Of a stretch of DNA of 37,089 bases, positions 7,447 to 16,345 are shown piece by piece. This DNA is from JAABTL01 sp964465355 (GTDB taxonomy: Bacteria > Deinococcota > Deinococci > Deinococcales > Trueperaceae). The position numbers were made by a program, and so were the translations under genes. The notes beneath the pieces were generated by a model. That model worked only from the letters and a program-made list of their open reading frames with translations, was not told the origin of the DNA and searched no databases. Each line of letters begins with the position of its first letter. The first letter of the stretch is position 1. The stretch is from positions 1 through 37,089 of the forward strand of contig CAYXJZ010000025.1 in assembly GCA_964465355.1 (NCBI GenBank), given 5' to 3'.

Positions 7447-8342
7447 TGCCGTCGGTGGTCTCGGTCTGGTAAGGCGTAGACGCGGACGTAGTCGACCAGC
7501 ATCTCCTGCGGGAACTGGGTGGTCGCGTCCGGATCGCCCGGCCAGTCGCCCCCCACGGCCACGTTCAGGATGATGTAGAAGGGATGGTCGAAGACCCAGC
7601 GGGCACGTGCGGGTAGGTCGCCTTGATCGACGGTGAAGTAGGGCCGGTCGTCCAGTGACCAGGTGATGGACTCCGGTGTCCAGTCGACGGCAAAGACATG
7701 AAAGTCGTTGGCGATGGGCTCGCGACCAGGCAGGGTCGTGCTTCTGCCGATGCTCGCCGCGTCGGAATAGCCGGGGCCGTGGATGGTGCCGTGGATCAGG
7801 TTGGGCTCACGACCGATGTGCTCCATGATGTCGATCTCGCCCGATTCGGGCCAACCCACCCGGCGGACATCGTTACCCAGCATCCAGAAGGCCGGCCAGA
7901 TGCCTTGGCCGTGGGGTACTTTGATACGTGCCTCGATGCGGCCGTAGGTCACCTCGACCGTGCGGGCTGTCGTGATCCTGGCGGAAGTGTACTCACATGG
8001 CCCACCGTAGTAGCAGGAGGGCGCGTTACCCCCAGTCTCCAGCGCACGGATGACCAGATGGCCATGGCCGTCAAGGAAAAGGTTCGCTGCGTCAGCGGTG
8101 TAGGCCTGGCGCTCGGCGTTGCCCCAGCCATTGTTGCCGTCGCCGATCTCTGGGGTCCAGATGTCGAAGTCGGGTTGGCTGCCGGCCGGGCCGTCGAACT
8201 CGTCGGACCAGACCAGTTCTGATGCAGGGGCCGCGCCCAGCCCCGAGCAGGAGAGCAGCAGCCACGCCGAAAGAACTAGGAGGCGATGCCTCGGTGCGTT
8301 GGCGATCGCCTCCAAGAGCGATGAGATGGTGGAACGGATCAT
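7431..8342 (-). CDS. GH16 endo-beta-glucanase, short lipoprotein form
   Basis: 303 residues. An N-terminal hydrophobic segment ends in LLLSC-S, a plausible lipobox with Cys32, so the protein is probably a secreted lipoprotein. The GH16 domain (about 42-293) starts ELVWSDEFDG and has the catalytic motif GEIDIMEH with nucleophile E169 and acid/base E174. EIDIME with the inserted Met is the laminarinase-type (beta-1,3-glucanase) form. The domain is very similar to that of the next gene and starts and stops at the same residues. The ATG at 8342 gives a normal signal sequence; an in-frame GTG at 8396 adds 18 non-signal-like residues. It lies 104 bp after the large GH16 gene and could be its last partner. 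Confidence 0.92.
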   Translation of the reverse strand: MIRSTISSLLEAIANAPRHRLLVLSAWLLLSCSGLGAAPASELVWSDEFDGPAGSQPDFDIWTPEIGDGNNGWGNAERQAYTADAANLFLDGHGHLVIRALETGGNAPSCYYGGPCEYTSARITTARTVEVTYGRIEARIKVPHGQGIWPAFWMLGNDVRRVGWPESGEIDIMEHIGREPNLIHGTIHGPGYSDAASIGRSTTLPGREPIANDFHVFAVDWTPESITWSLDDRPYFTVDQGDLPARARWVFDHPFYIILNVAVGGDWPGDPDATTQFPQEMLVDYVRVYALPDRDHRRHHRDR

Positions 8343-8446
8343 GGCAAGATCCCGGACGGCCCATGTGTGTTCAAGCGCGGCACCTCGACATTCCACCGCA
8401 GCCTAAACCGTATGGGGCCGCCTCGCCGTCGTGCCACAGCGGCTCC
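8343..8446. other. Spacer between the two GH16 genes
   Basis: The 104 bp contain a TTTAGGCT sequence on the minus strand near 8396 that could be a -10 box for the short GH16 gene; no -35 element or terminator is evident. Confidence 0.35.
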
Positions 8447-10828
8447 TCAGCGGTCCAGGTACCACCGGACCTCATCGATGGCTGCGCTGCCCGGGCCGCC
8501 ACGAACCTCCAAGTCAAGGCCCCACAGCTTCCCGCTGTCCAGCATGCCGCTATCCGGCGCACCTGGAGGCTGCACCTCGGCGCGGCTGAAGCCCTCGAAG
8601 GGCAAGCGCACCCGTACCCAGCCCTCGGCGTCGTCCACGAAGGAGGAGGTGAAGCGCTCTGAGGTGTCAGGTGATGCGTAGACCCGCACGTAGTCGATCA
8701 GCATCTCCTGCGGGAACACCGTGCTCGCGTCCGGATAGCCTGGCCAGTAGCCGCCCACCGCCACGTTCAGGATGATGAAGAAGGGGTGGTCATAGACCCA
8801 GCGGGCACCGCTCGGCAGGTCGCCAGGCGACAAGGTGGAGAAGGCCACGCCATCCAGCGACCAGGTGATGGACTCCGGCGTCCAGTCGACGGCGAAGACA
8901 TGGAAGTCGTCGGCGACAGGGTCGCCGCCTGGCAGGGTGGTGCCGCGGCCGATGCCCTCCGCACCTGAGTAGCCTGGGCCGTGGATGGTGCCGTGCACCT
9001 GGTTGGGCTCGCGACCGATGTGCTCCATGATGTCGATCTCACCCGACTCTGGCCAACCCACCTGCCCGATGTCATGGCCCAGCATCCAGAAGGCCGGCCA
9101 GATGCCCTGGCCACGGGGCAGCTTGATGCGCGCCTCGATGCGACCATAGGTCACCTCGACGGTGCCCGCCGTGATGATCCTCGCCGATGTGTACTCACAT
9201 GGGCCGCCGTAGTAGCAGGGAGGCGCTTCGCCTCGGGTCTCCAGCACGCGGATGACAAGGTTGCCCTCACCATCGAGGAAGAGGTTGGCGGGATCGTCGG
9301 TGTAGCTCTGGCGCTCGGCGTTGCCCCAGCCGGCGATACCGTTGGCGCTGCCGTCACCGATCTCGGGGGTCCAGACGCCAAAGTCGGGTTGCGCGCCAGC
9401 CAGGCCTTCGAACTCGTCTGACCAGACCAGCTGCCATGCGCGGTCCTCGTCACGGGCTCCGAGGACGGTGACCCGAACCGTGCGGCCGCTGCCGTCCCCG
9501 CGGTACCAGAACTCGACACCGTCGGCGTGCGAGGCATCGACGGCCTGTGCGAAGCGGCGTTGCACAGCGGCTTCTTCCTCCCATGCGAGCGCCAGCATGC
9601 GCTCGAAGCGGTCCTGGCCAGGGCGGGCCGTTGCCGCGCTGTCGACCAGCTCCGCGATCCCGATGGTGGTGCCCTGCATGGCGGTGAAGCCGTCCAAGCC
9701 CTGGCCGAAGTCGGCGATGAGATCGGGGTCGAAGGGGTCGTCGTCCTGGATGAGGATCACCGCCCGGCGGCCGAAGCCGAGCTCGGCGCCCCTTGGCCCG
9801 TCGAGGATGGCGATGGCCCGCTGATCACCGGTGTGGCGGCTGTCCTGCAGCGTGCGCAAGCTGAAAGACGCCTCGCTCACCCCGGGCGGGAAGACGAGCA
9901 GCTCGTTGACTGGCACGAAGTCGCGGAAGGCCTCCGCGTCCTCACCACGGACGAAGACCCGAACCGATACCGCCTCCTGGCCGGCCTCCGAGAGGAGGAC
10001 GCGGATCACGACGTCATCGCCCTCCACGACCCGCACGGCGGGGGTGGCGAACTCGATGGTGATCGAGCCTTCCGACACGGTGCCGCTGGTGCCATAGGCC
10101 TCGACCCTGGCGACATGGCTGCTGCCGGAGCCGGGCGGGAAGCCGAGCGCCCAGCCCGAGGCCTGGTCGAGGCCGAGTCCGTCGTCTGGCGCGCCGCCCG
10201 GCTGGAAGTCGGTGCGGCGGGCGAAGGAGGAGAAGGGGATCTCGATCAGTCGCCAATCGCTGCTGTCGTCGGTGAAGCGGTAGAACCAGCGCTCGGCGCT
10301 GTCGCCTGTGAGGTTGGGGTTGCGGTTGTCGAAGAGGTCGACCTGCACCTGCCCGCCGCTGGCCGCGCCCGCGTACCAGAAGCGCAGGCCGAGGTAGGGC
10401 GACAGGTCGCGGGCGATCCAGCGGGTCATGGCTTCGTCGCTGAAGGCGTGGGTGATGCCGCCCCATGAGGCGATGGTGTGGTCGACGCGCAGGACGCTCT
10501 CTGGGCCTTCCTGGTCGGGCAGCGCCATGGCGTCGCCCGGCTCCACCGTCACCGCGGAGAGATCGAGGCTTCCGCCGCCGTCCTGCCAGGTGACGAAGCC
10601 GATGCCGTTGCCGAAGTCGTCATCTGCGGAAGGCACCCCTTGTGTGAAGTCGGTCAGCTGCAGGGTCTGGGCGTCCTCTTGCGCGGGCGCAAGGGCGAGC
10701 GTCGTCAACACCACGCTGGCCAGGAGTGCGCGTGCTGCCCGGAGTCGCGCGAAGGCACCGGAGCGCTTCGCTGCGCGCCGATCCATGAGGCCGGCATCGA
10801 GGTTCGGGTCGGGGGTGGGCCAGCTCAT
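8447..10828 (-). CDS. Large multidomain GH16 beta-glucanase with a split carbohydrate-binding domain
   Basis: 793 residues. In order: signal sequence (about 20-50, cleavage near LAPAQ), a beta-sandwich carbohydrate-binding-like domain (57-245, with RFWYAG and WRLIEIPFSSFA), a Calx-beta domain (253-364, ending ILIQDDD), the first half of a second binding domain (368-463, with VEFWYRGDGSGRTVRVTV), the GH16 catalytic domain (466-720, GEIDIMEH with E597 and E602), then the second half of that binding domain (722-792, with WVRVRLPFEGFSRAEVQPPG). The catalytic unit is thus inserted in the binding domain. It is expected to cut beta-1,3- or mixed-linkage glucans outside the cell. The start at 10828 has GGAGG upstream and overlaps the GH3 stop as ATGA; M15 is an alternative start. 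Confidence 0.92.
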   Translation of the reverse strand: MSWPTPDPNLDAGLMDRRAAKRSGAFARLRAARALLASVVLTTLALAPAQEDAQTLQLTDFTQGVPSADDDFGNGIGFVTWQDGGGSLDLSAVTVEPGDAMALPDQEGPESVLRVDHTIASWGGITHAFSDEAMTRWIARDLSPYLGLRFWYAGAASGGQVQVDLFDNRNPNLTGDSAERWFYRFTDDSSDWRLIEIPFSSFARRTDFQPGGAPDDGLGLDQASGWALGFPPGSGSSHVARVEAYGTSGTVSEGSITIEFATPAVRVVEGDDVVIRVLLSEAGQEAVSVRVFVRGEDAEAFRDFVPVNELLVFPPGVSEASFSLRTLQDSRHTGDQRAIAILDGPRGAELGFGRRAVILIQDDDPFDPDLIADFGQGLDGFTAMQGTTIGIAELVDSAATARPGQDRFERMLALAWEEEAAVQRRFAQAVDASHADGVEFWYRGDGSGRTVRVTVLGARDEDRAWQLVWSDEFEGLAGAQPDFGVWTPEIGDGSANGIAGWGNAERQSYTDDPANLFLDGEGNLVIRVLETRGEAPPCYYGGPCEYTSARIITAGTVEVTYGRIEARIKLPRGQGIWPAFWMLGHDIGQVGWPESGEIDIMEHIGREPNQVHGTIHGPGYSGAEGIGRGTTLPGGDPVADDFHVFAVDWTPESITWSLDGVAFSTLSPGDLPSGARWVYDHPFFIILNVAVGGYWPGYPDASTVFPQEMLIDYVRVYASPDTSERFTSSFVDDAEGWVRVRLPFEGFSRAEVQPPGAPDSGMLDSGKLWGLDLEVRGGPGSAAIDEVRWYLDR

Positions 10829-12729
10829 GCGGATCCTCCAGCTTCGTCGTGCGGCCTTGTTCGCAGGCCGTGGCCGATGTCGAAGAGGGCGTTGCCTTCC
10901 TCGCCGCCATCGCCGGCGCCGGGGAAGGGGTGGAGCGGGAGGTCGGCGGTGGTGGCGGGCCAGCGGTAGCGCAGCGTGCCCTCGAAGGCGTGCACGCCAA
11001 GGATGGGCTCGGCGACGGCCGCGCCCTCGCTGCCGGGCAGCCAGGCGGCGACGATGGCGTCGGCGTGGTGCGTGGCCTCGCCGAGCACCAAGGGCCGACC
11101 GGCGTAGATGATGAGGATCAGCGTGTCGACCCGTGCGCGGACGCGCGCGATCACGGCCTGATCAGCTTCCTCCAAGCCGAGGTCGTAGCGGTCGCCCATA
11201 CCCTCGGCGTATGGCGTCTCGGCCACCACGACGATGCCGACCGGCGCGCGTTCCTCGCCATCGCCGGACGGATCGAACAGGAACTCGGTACCAGGGCGCA
11301 GGCGCCTGAGCCCGTCCAGCAGCGTCGACCCCGGCGTGATCCTCCCCTGCGATCCCATCCAACTGACGGTCCAACCGCCGCACTGCAGGCCAACGTCGTC
11401 GGCGCCGACGCCGCTGACCAAGACCTTCGGGACCGAGGGCGGCAGTGGCAGCGCGTCACCACGGTTCTGCAGCAGCACCAGGCTGCGCCTGGCGGCCTCA
11501 TGCGCGATGCGGCGGTGGCCTTGGTGGCCGACGGTGCTCAGCTCGGGCATGTGGCGCTCGTCGTCGGCGCCTGAGAAGAGGCCGAGGCGGGCCTTGACGC
11601 TCAGGATGCGCCCAGCTGCGTCGTCGATGCGCTCCAGAGGCACGGTGCCACGGAGCACAGCGTCCTCGAGGGTGTCGATGAAGCGGGCGTAGTCGAAGGG
11701 CACCATGACCATGTCGATGCCAGCGTTGATGGCCTGCTCCACGCTGCTGGCGAAGTCGTCGTCGATCTGGTCGACGGCCTCCCAGTCGGTGACCACGAAG
11801 CCGCTGAAGCCCAGCTCGCCCTTCAGGACATCCGTGAGCAGGTGATGGTGGGCGTGCATGCGCACACCGTTCCAGCTGCTGTAGGAGGCCATGACGTTGA
11901 GGGCACCCGCCTCGATCGCCGCGCGGTAGGGAGGGAGGAAGACCCGGCGGAGCAGGTCTTCGTCGATGGTGGCGTTGCCCTGATCGATGGTCCAGGCACC
12001 GCGTTCGAGCAGGGCGAGGAAGCCGGCGTCCACCCCGGCCTTGGCCAGCGTCCGGTCGCTGTCGGCGGCGGCCAGCGAGGCGCGGTCGATGCGCGTCGAG
12101 GTGCCGAGGCGGGCGGCGCCGTCGGCCAGGTAGTGCTTCACCGATGGCAGGACGGATCCTGGCGCGTCCCACTCGCCATCACGGAAGCCTTCGATGAGCG
12201 CGACGGCCAAGCGCGAGACCAGGTCAGGGTCCTGGCCGTAGCCCTCGTAGCTGCGGCCCCAGCGGACGTCGAGCGGGATGCTGACGGCTGGCGCGAAGGT
12301 CCAGCGCACGCCGGTGGCAGCGGTCTCGCGCGCGGTGGCGCGGCCGATGCGGCGCATCAGGTCGACGTCGCCGACGGCGCCGAGGCCAACGTTGTGCGGG
12401 AAGATCGTGGCGCCGACCACGTTGTTGTGCCCGTGCACGGCGTCGGAGCCATAGAGCAGCGGGATGCCGAGCCTGCTCGTCAGCGCGGCGCGGCGGAAGC
12501 CCATGACCATCTCGCGCCAGTCGGCCGGCGTGTTGGGATCCGGGTTGCCGCCTCCGCCGGAGAGCACCGAGCCGATGCCGTGCAGCCGGACGTCGTCAGG
12601 GGTGATGCTGTTCTTCTCCACCTGCGTCATCTGGCCGATCTTCTCGCGCAGCGTCATGCGCGCGAGCAGGGAGTCCACCCGCGTCGTGACCTCGTCCAGG
12701 CGTTCTGGGGCGACGGCTCTGGCGCTCAT
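10825..12729 (-). CDS. GH3 beta-glucosidase, probably cytoplasmic
   Basis: 634 residues without a signal peptide. The N-terminal (beta/alpha)8 domain carries MTLREKIGQMTQVE (25-38), YGSDAVHGHNNVVGATIFPHN (93-113), KHY (198-200) and the nucleophile motif GFVVTDWEAV with D315. The C-terminal alpha/beta sandwich begins near residue 395 (HEAARRSLVLLQNRGDALPL). GH3 enzymes of this layout release glucose from the non-reducing end of beta-gluco-oligosaccharides. Lack of a signal suggests it acts on imported oligosaccharides, matching the ABC permeases upstream. The ATG at 12729 overlaps the permease stop as ATGA; the frame is open further upstream (to 13398) only because it shadows the permease gene. 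Confidence 0.92.
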   Translation of the reverse strand: MSARAVAPERLDEVTTRVDSLLARMTLREKIGQMTQVEKNSITPDDVRLHGIGSVLSGGGGNPDPNTPADWREMVMGFRRAALTSRLGIPLLYGSDAVHGHNNVVGATIFPHNVGLGAVGDVDLMRRIGRATARETAATGVRWTFAPAVSIPLDVRWGRSYEGYGQDPDLVSRLAVALIEGFRDGEWDAPGSVLPSVKHYLADGAARLGTSTRIDRASLAAADSDRTLAKAGVDAGFLALLERGAWTIDQGNATIDEDLLRRVFLPPYRAAIEAGALNVMASYSSWNGVRMHAHHHLLTDVLKGELGFSGFVVTDWEAVDQIDDDFASSVEQAINAGIDMVMVPFDYARFIDTLEDAVLRGTVPLERIDDAAGRILSVKARLGLFSGADDERHMPELSTVGHQGHRRIAHEAARRSLVLLQNRGDALPLPPSVPKVLVSGVGADDVGLQCGGWTVSWMGSQGRITPGSTLLDGLRRLRPGTEFLFDPSGDGEERAPVGIVVVAETPYAEGMGDRYDLGLEEADQAVIARVRARVDTLILIIYAGRPLVLGEATHHADAIVAAWLPGSEGAAVAEPILGVHAFEGTLRYRWPATTADLPLHPFPGAGDGGEEGNALFDIGHGLRTRPHDEAGGSA

Positions 12730-13808
12730 TTGTCGACGCCCGTGATCACGACGCCCTGCAGGAAGAAGCGCTGCGCGAAGAAGAAGATGAGGAGGGGGAG
12801 GACCATGGTCATGATGGAGGCCGCCTGGATGAGCTGAGGCTCTGAGCTGTAGATGCCGTTGAAGCGGAAGAGGCCGACGGAGATGGGCAGCAGCTCCTGG
12901 GAGCCGGCGAGGTAGATGAGCGGGCCGAAGAAGTCGTTCCAAGCGAAGAAGAAGTGGAACAACGACACGGCGATCAGCGCTGGCACCGCCTGCGGCAGGA
13001 TGACCAACAGGAAGGTCTTGATCGGTCCCGCGCCGTCGACGCGCGCGGCGTCCTCGATCTCGCGGGGGATGGTCAGGAAGTACTGCCGCAGCAGGAAGAC
13101 GTTGTAGGCGTTGGAGAAGAAGGTGGGCACGATCAGGGGCAGCCAGGTGCCCACCCAGCCGAGCTGGTAGAAGAAGGCGTAGGTGGGCACCAGCGTCGCC
13201 TGCGACGGCAGGATGATGGTGGAGATCAGCACCATGAACAGCAGGCCCTTGCCAGGGAAGCGGAAGCGCGCGAAGCCGTAGGCCACGATGGCCGCAGACG
13301 AGGTGGCGGCGATGGTGGTCAGCACCGCGTAGAAGAGCGTGTTCCTGAGCAGCTGCAGGAAGTTGATGAAGCGGAAGGCGGTGGGGTAGTTGCCCCACTG
13401 CGGCGCCAGTTCGTAGACCGGGTCCAGCGTTCGCCAGGCCCCCACCCAGGTGATCTCGCCTGCGTCGGGGTCGGCCGGGTCGATGAAGCCGCTGTCGGCG
13501 CGACCGCGTCGGCTGAGGGCGAGCTGGCGGGTGCCCTCCTCCAGCGGGACGGAGAAGACCTCGTAGCTGCCGCCCTGGTGCTCGAAGGTCACGCGGGCGG
13601 AGGGAAGGAGCGGAGCCTGGACGTCGGAGACCTGGTTCTTGTTCTTGAGCGAGGTCAGCAGCGAGTAGCCAAGGGGCATGAGGTAGAGCAGCAGCAGCAC
13701 CAGGGCCACCGAGGTGATCATCACCTTGACGACGATGCCGCGCATGGCCGCGTCGCTGCGCTCGCGGTCGGCGATCCTTGGGCTCTGGATCTCGCGGGTG
13801 GCGGCCAT
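12726..13808 (-). CDS. ABC sugar transporter permease, MalG-like (CUT1)
   Basis: 360 residues. The first transmembrane helix (VVKVMITSVALVLLLLYLMPLGYSLLTSL) is followed by an extracytoplasmic loop of about 90 residues containing short beta segments, then five helices. The EAA loop that docks the ATPase is EIEDAARVDGAGPIKTFLLVILP. The C-terminus is the typical QRFFLQGVVITGVDK of CUT1 MalG homologues. It forms a heterodimeric channel with the next gene. The start overlaps the upstream permease stop by one base (TGATG). The long first loop is larger than in most CUT1 permeases and may contact the solute-binding protein. Confidence 0.93.
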   Translation of the reverse strand: MAATREIQSPRIADRERSDAAMRGIVVKVMITSVALVLLLLYLMPLGYSLLTSLKNKNQVSDVQAPLLPSARVTFEHQGGSYEVFSVPLEEGTRQLALSRRGRADSGFIDPADPDAGEITWVGAWRTLDPVYELAPQWGNYPTAFRFINFLQLLRNTLFYAVLTTIAATSSAAIVAYGFARFRFPGKGLLFMVLISTIILPSQATLVPTYAFFYQLGWVGTWLPLIVPTFFSNAYNVFLLRQYFLTIPREIEDAARVDGAGPIKTFLLVILPQAVPALIAVSLFHFFFAWNDFFGPLIYLAGSQELLPISVGLFRFNGIYSSEPQLIQAASIMTMVLPLLIFFFAQRFFLQGVVITGVDK

Positions 13809-14791
13809 CAGTCGCGCCCCCCAGCGTAGAAGACCCAGCGGCGCGAGGTGCCGAAGAGCAAGGCGGTGAGTGCCAAGGCGATGACGAACAGCAGCCAGGC
13901 GATCGCCGAGCCGTAGCCCATGTTGAGGAACTGGAAGGACTGGCGATAGAAGTGGATGACGTAGAAGTAGGTGGTCCCAGCCGGATAGCCGTCCCCGCCG
14001 TTCAGCACGTAAGGCACCTCGAAGTACTGCATCAGGCCGAAGACCGACAGGATCAGGTTGTAGAAGATGATGGGCGAGATCATCGGCACCGTGATGCTCC
14101 ACAGCCGGCGCCACCACGTCGCTCCGTCGATCTCGGCGGCCTCGTAGAGGTCGCTTGGCACGCCTTGCAGAGCAGCGAGGTTGTAGAGGATGGCGTTGCC
14201 GATCCCCCATAGGCCGATCATCGTGTAGGAGAGATAGATGATCCTTGGATCGTCCAGCCAGCGGATGCCGTTCGGTCCCGCGACGTCGAGGCCGGTGACC
14301 GACTCGACGATGAGGTTGATCCACCCCGTCGTCGGGTTGAGCACGCCGCTCCAGATGAGGACCCCCGCGATGGCCGGCACCATGGCCGGTGCATAGAAGA
14401 GCGTGCGGAAGAGGCTGCGGCCGATCAGGTCCTTGCTGTTGAGCAGGATGGCGAGGAACAGTGCAGAGCCCAGGCTGATGGGCAGCGCGATGGCCGCGAA
14501 GCTGAAGGTGACGCGCAAGGCCTGCCAGGTCCGGGGATCCTCGAACAGCAGCCGTCGCCAGTGGGTGAGCCCGACGAAGCGCGCCTCGCCCGGACGTGCG
14601 AGATCGAAGTCGAGGAAGGAGAAGACCAGCGATGCCACCATGGGAAGGAGATAGAAGGCCAGGAAGCCGATCATCCAAAGGGCGATGAAGGTGTAGCCCC
14701 AGCGCGCCTCGCGGCGCTCGGCCCTGCTGAGGCGCGGGCGTCTGCGGCTGCGCTGCGACGCCGAGCTCTGGAATTCCTTGACGAGGTCCAC
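13808..14791 (-). CDS. ABC sugar transporter permease, MalF/UgpA-like (CUT1)
   Basis: 327 residues, six transmembrane helices after a basic N-terminal tail (SQRSRRRPRLSRAERREARWG). The EAA motif is DLYEAAEIDGATWWRRLWSITVP near residue 212. It is a CUT1 oligosaccharide permease partner of the following gene. No ATPase gene occurs in the window; CUT1 systems often share one MalK/MsiK-type ATPase encoded elsewhere. A strong hairpin (14807-14837) separates it from the solute-binding protein gene upstream. The substrate is inferred from the GH16 and GH3 genes to be a beta-glucan oligosaccharide. Confidence 0.93.
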   Translation of the reverse strand: MDLVKEFQSSASQRSRRRPRLSRAERREARWGYTFIALWMIGFLAFYLLPMVASLVFSFLDFDLARPGEARFVGLTHWRRLLFEDPRTWQALRVTFSFAAIALPISLGSALFLAILLNSKDLIGRSLFRTLFYAPAMVPAIAGVLIWSGVLNPTTGWINLIVESVTGLDVAGPNGIRWLDDPRIIYLSYTMIGLWGIGNAILYNLAALQGVPSDLYEAAEIDGATWWRRLWSITVPMISPIIFYNLILSVFGLMQYFEVPYVLNGGDGYPAGTTYFYVIHFYRQSFQFLNMGYGSAIAWLLFVIALALTALLFGTSRRWVFYAGGRD

Positions 14792-14806
14792 GGTTCACTC
14801 CTGCCG

Positions 14807-14837
14807 GTCCCGCCCCGGCGATCGGCCGGGGCGGGAC
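14807..14837 (-). promoter_or_regulatory. 12-bp intercistronic hairpin after the solute-binding protein gene
   Basis: GTCCCGCCCCGG, seven-base loop, CCGGGGCGGGAC: a perfect 12-bp GC stem in the 65-bp gap between the binding-protein stop and the permease start. It has no U-tract. Such elements act as partial terminators or 3' stabilisers and give more binding protein than permease. Confidence 0.7.
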
Positions 14838-14856
14838 GGGGTGGGCGAGCGAGGGC

Positions 14857-16209
14857 TCAGCGAGCGGACTCGAACAGGAGCTGCAGCTCGGCCAACAGGG
14901 TGGCCAGCTCTCCGTCGATGTCGATCCCCGCGTTGTTCTCGATGCGCTGCGAGAAGGCGTTGTAGAGCGCCTCCGCCTCACGGAAGGCCGGCATGCCCTC
15001 CTCGTGGCTTGGGTTGTCGGGGTAGGAGAGGCTGTCGGTCACGACAGTCCAGTCCACGTCGCGATCGGGGAAGGTGGCGGCGCCGAAGCTCTCCATGAAG
15101 TCGCCCTGGAGGCTGAGTCGAGCCGGCATGCCGCCGTAGATCGCAGCCAGTCCGCCGGCGACCTCGGGCGAGAGGAGGTAGCTGAGGACCTCGAAGGCGG
15201 CCTCCGGGTTGCGGCTGGAAGCGGGGATGGAGAAGGTGTCTCCGTGCAGCTTGGCCGTGATGTTGCCGTCGAAGCCGGAGGGCAAGGCGGCCAGCGCCCA
15301 TTCGTCCTGCAGGGCGAACATGCAGCAGGCCTGGTACCAGAGGTGGGTCTGCGCCATGGCCAGGTTGCCCGACTCGAACCAGTTGCCGTCGGAGAGGAGG
15401 GCCGAGCCGCCGTATGGGCCGTTGGGGTGGAAGTGGTCGCTCCACATGCCGTCGTACAGCCAGTGGAGGCCTTGCACCCAGTGCTCTGGGATGGTGGCGT
15501 TGCCGTCCTCGTCGGCGAAGTTGCCGGAGCCGAACAGGGCAAGGCGTCCGCGGAGGTCGGTCCACATGGTGCCGAAGCCCCACTGCACGATCTCGTTGGG
15601 GTCGAAGCCGGCTTGGCTGGCGTCGAGGCCGTTGGCGTCCACCGTCTGCAGCATGGCCAGGTCACGCAGCGCGTGGATGTCCCATGGCACGGTGTCGCCG
15701 TCCACCGTGGTGTATGGCTCGCCGTAGCGGCTGGGCGGGTAGGGAAGCCCGGCCTCGTCGAACAGCGCCACGTTGTAGCTCATGTAGCTGGGGAAGACGG
15801 CGAAGGGGATGCCCAGCTGGCCCTGGCCCTCGATGGCGTAGAAGTCGACGAGGGCGGGATCGAAGTCGCTGAGGTCGTAGTTCGTCGCCTCGATCAGGTC
15901 GCTCAGGTCGCGCCAGACGTTGGGGAAGGCCGCGCGGCCACGGATGCCCACCGGACCAACGATGTCGGGCGCGTTGCCTGCGGCGAACTGGGTGGCGAGC
16001 ACGTCGTAGGCCTGGTCGTTGGCGACGATCTCGAGCACCAGGCGGATGTCGTTCTGCGAGGCGTTGAAGGTGTCGACGATGGCCTGCTGCGCGGCGATCG
16101 TCGGCTCGTCGGTGCCGGCGCCGAGGCCGACGAACCAACGGACCTGGACCTGCGCGGCTGCCAGGCCGAAGACCGTAAGGAGCACGAGGATGAGTGCGAG
16201 CTTGCGCAT
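14857..16209 (-). CDS. ABC transporter extracellular solute-binding protein, family 1
   Basis: 450 residues. The signal peptide MRKLALILVLLTVFGLAAAQ has a clear AAAQ end, without a lipobox Cys. The mature part begins VQVRWFVGLGAGTDEPTIAAQQAIVDTFN and contains LVLEIVANDQAYDVLATQFAAGNAPDIVG, the usual family-1 (MalE/UgpB type) N-lobe signature; PEAAFEVLSYLLSPE near 330 is the C-lobe signature. It captures the oligosaccharide outside the membrane for the two permeases. GGAAG five bases before ATG at 16209 supports this start over a GTG two codons upstream. Confidence 0.93.
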   Translation of the reverse strand: MRKLALILVLLTVFGLAAAQVQVRWFVGLGAGTDEPTIAAQQAIVDTFNASQNDIRLVLEIVANDQAYDVLATQFAAGNAPDIVGPVGIRGRAAFPNVWRDLSDLIEATNYDLSDFDPALVDFYAIEGQGQLGIPFAVFPSYMSYNVALFDEAGLPYPPSRYGEPYTTVDGDTVPWDIHALRDLAMLQTVDANGLDASQAGFDPNEIVQWGFGTMWTDLRGRLALFGSGNFADEDGNATIPEHWVQGLHWLYDGMWSDHFHPNGPYGGSALLSDGNWFESGNLAMAQTHLWYQACCMFALQDEWALAALPSGFDGNITAKLHGDTFSIPASSRNPEAAFEVLSYLLSPEVAGGLAAIYGGMPARLSLQGDFMESFGAATFPDRDVDWTVVTDSLSYPDNPSHEEGMPAFREAEALYNAFSQRIENNAGIDIDGELATLLAELQLLFESAR

Positions 16210-16345
16210 GCTCACTTCCCTTCGAGGCGCGAGCTCTACGGTCGATCGGCGCAGGGGCCTGCGCTAGACTGACCGAGGAGGTCGGTGCCTGATGTTCCGC
16301 TCTATGGCGGATGCCTCTGCCCATCCGGGCGGAGGTTCGGATCGA

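Noticed and set aside
11842..12837. Long plus-strand open frame opposite the GH3 gene
   Set aside because: Composition follows the antisense of a high-GC coding gene, with no start signal or domain; the minus-strand GH3 has full catalytic motifs.
12730..13398. N-terminal extension of the GH3 frame
   Set aside because: Overlaps the permease gene in another frame; GH3 homology and an ATGA-coupled ATG begin at 12729.
15004..16272. 422-codon plus-strand frame opposite the solute-binding protein gene
   Set aside because: Exact antisense shadow of the binding protein, rich in Gly/Val/His, no recognisable fold.
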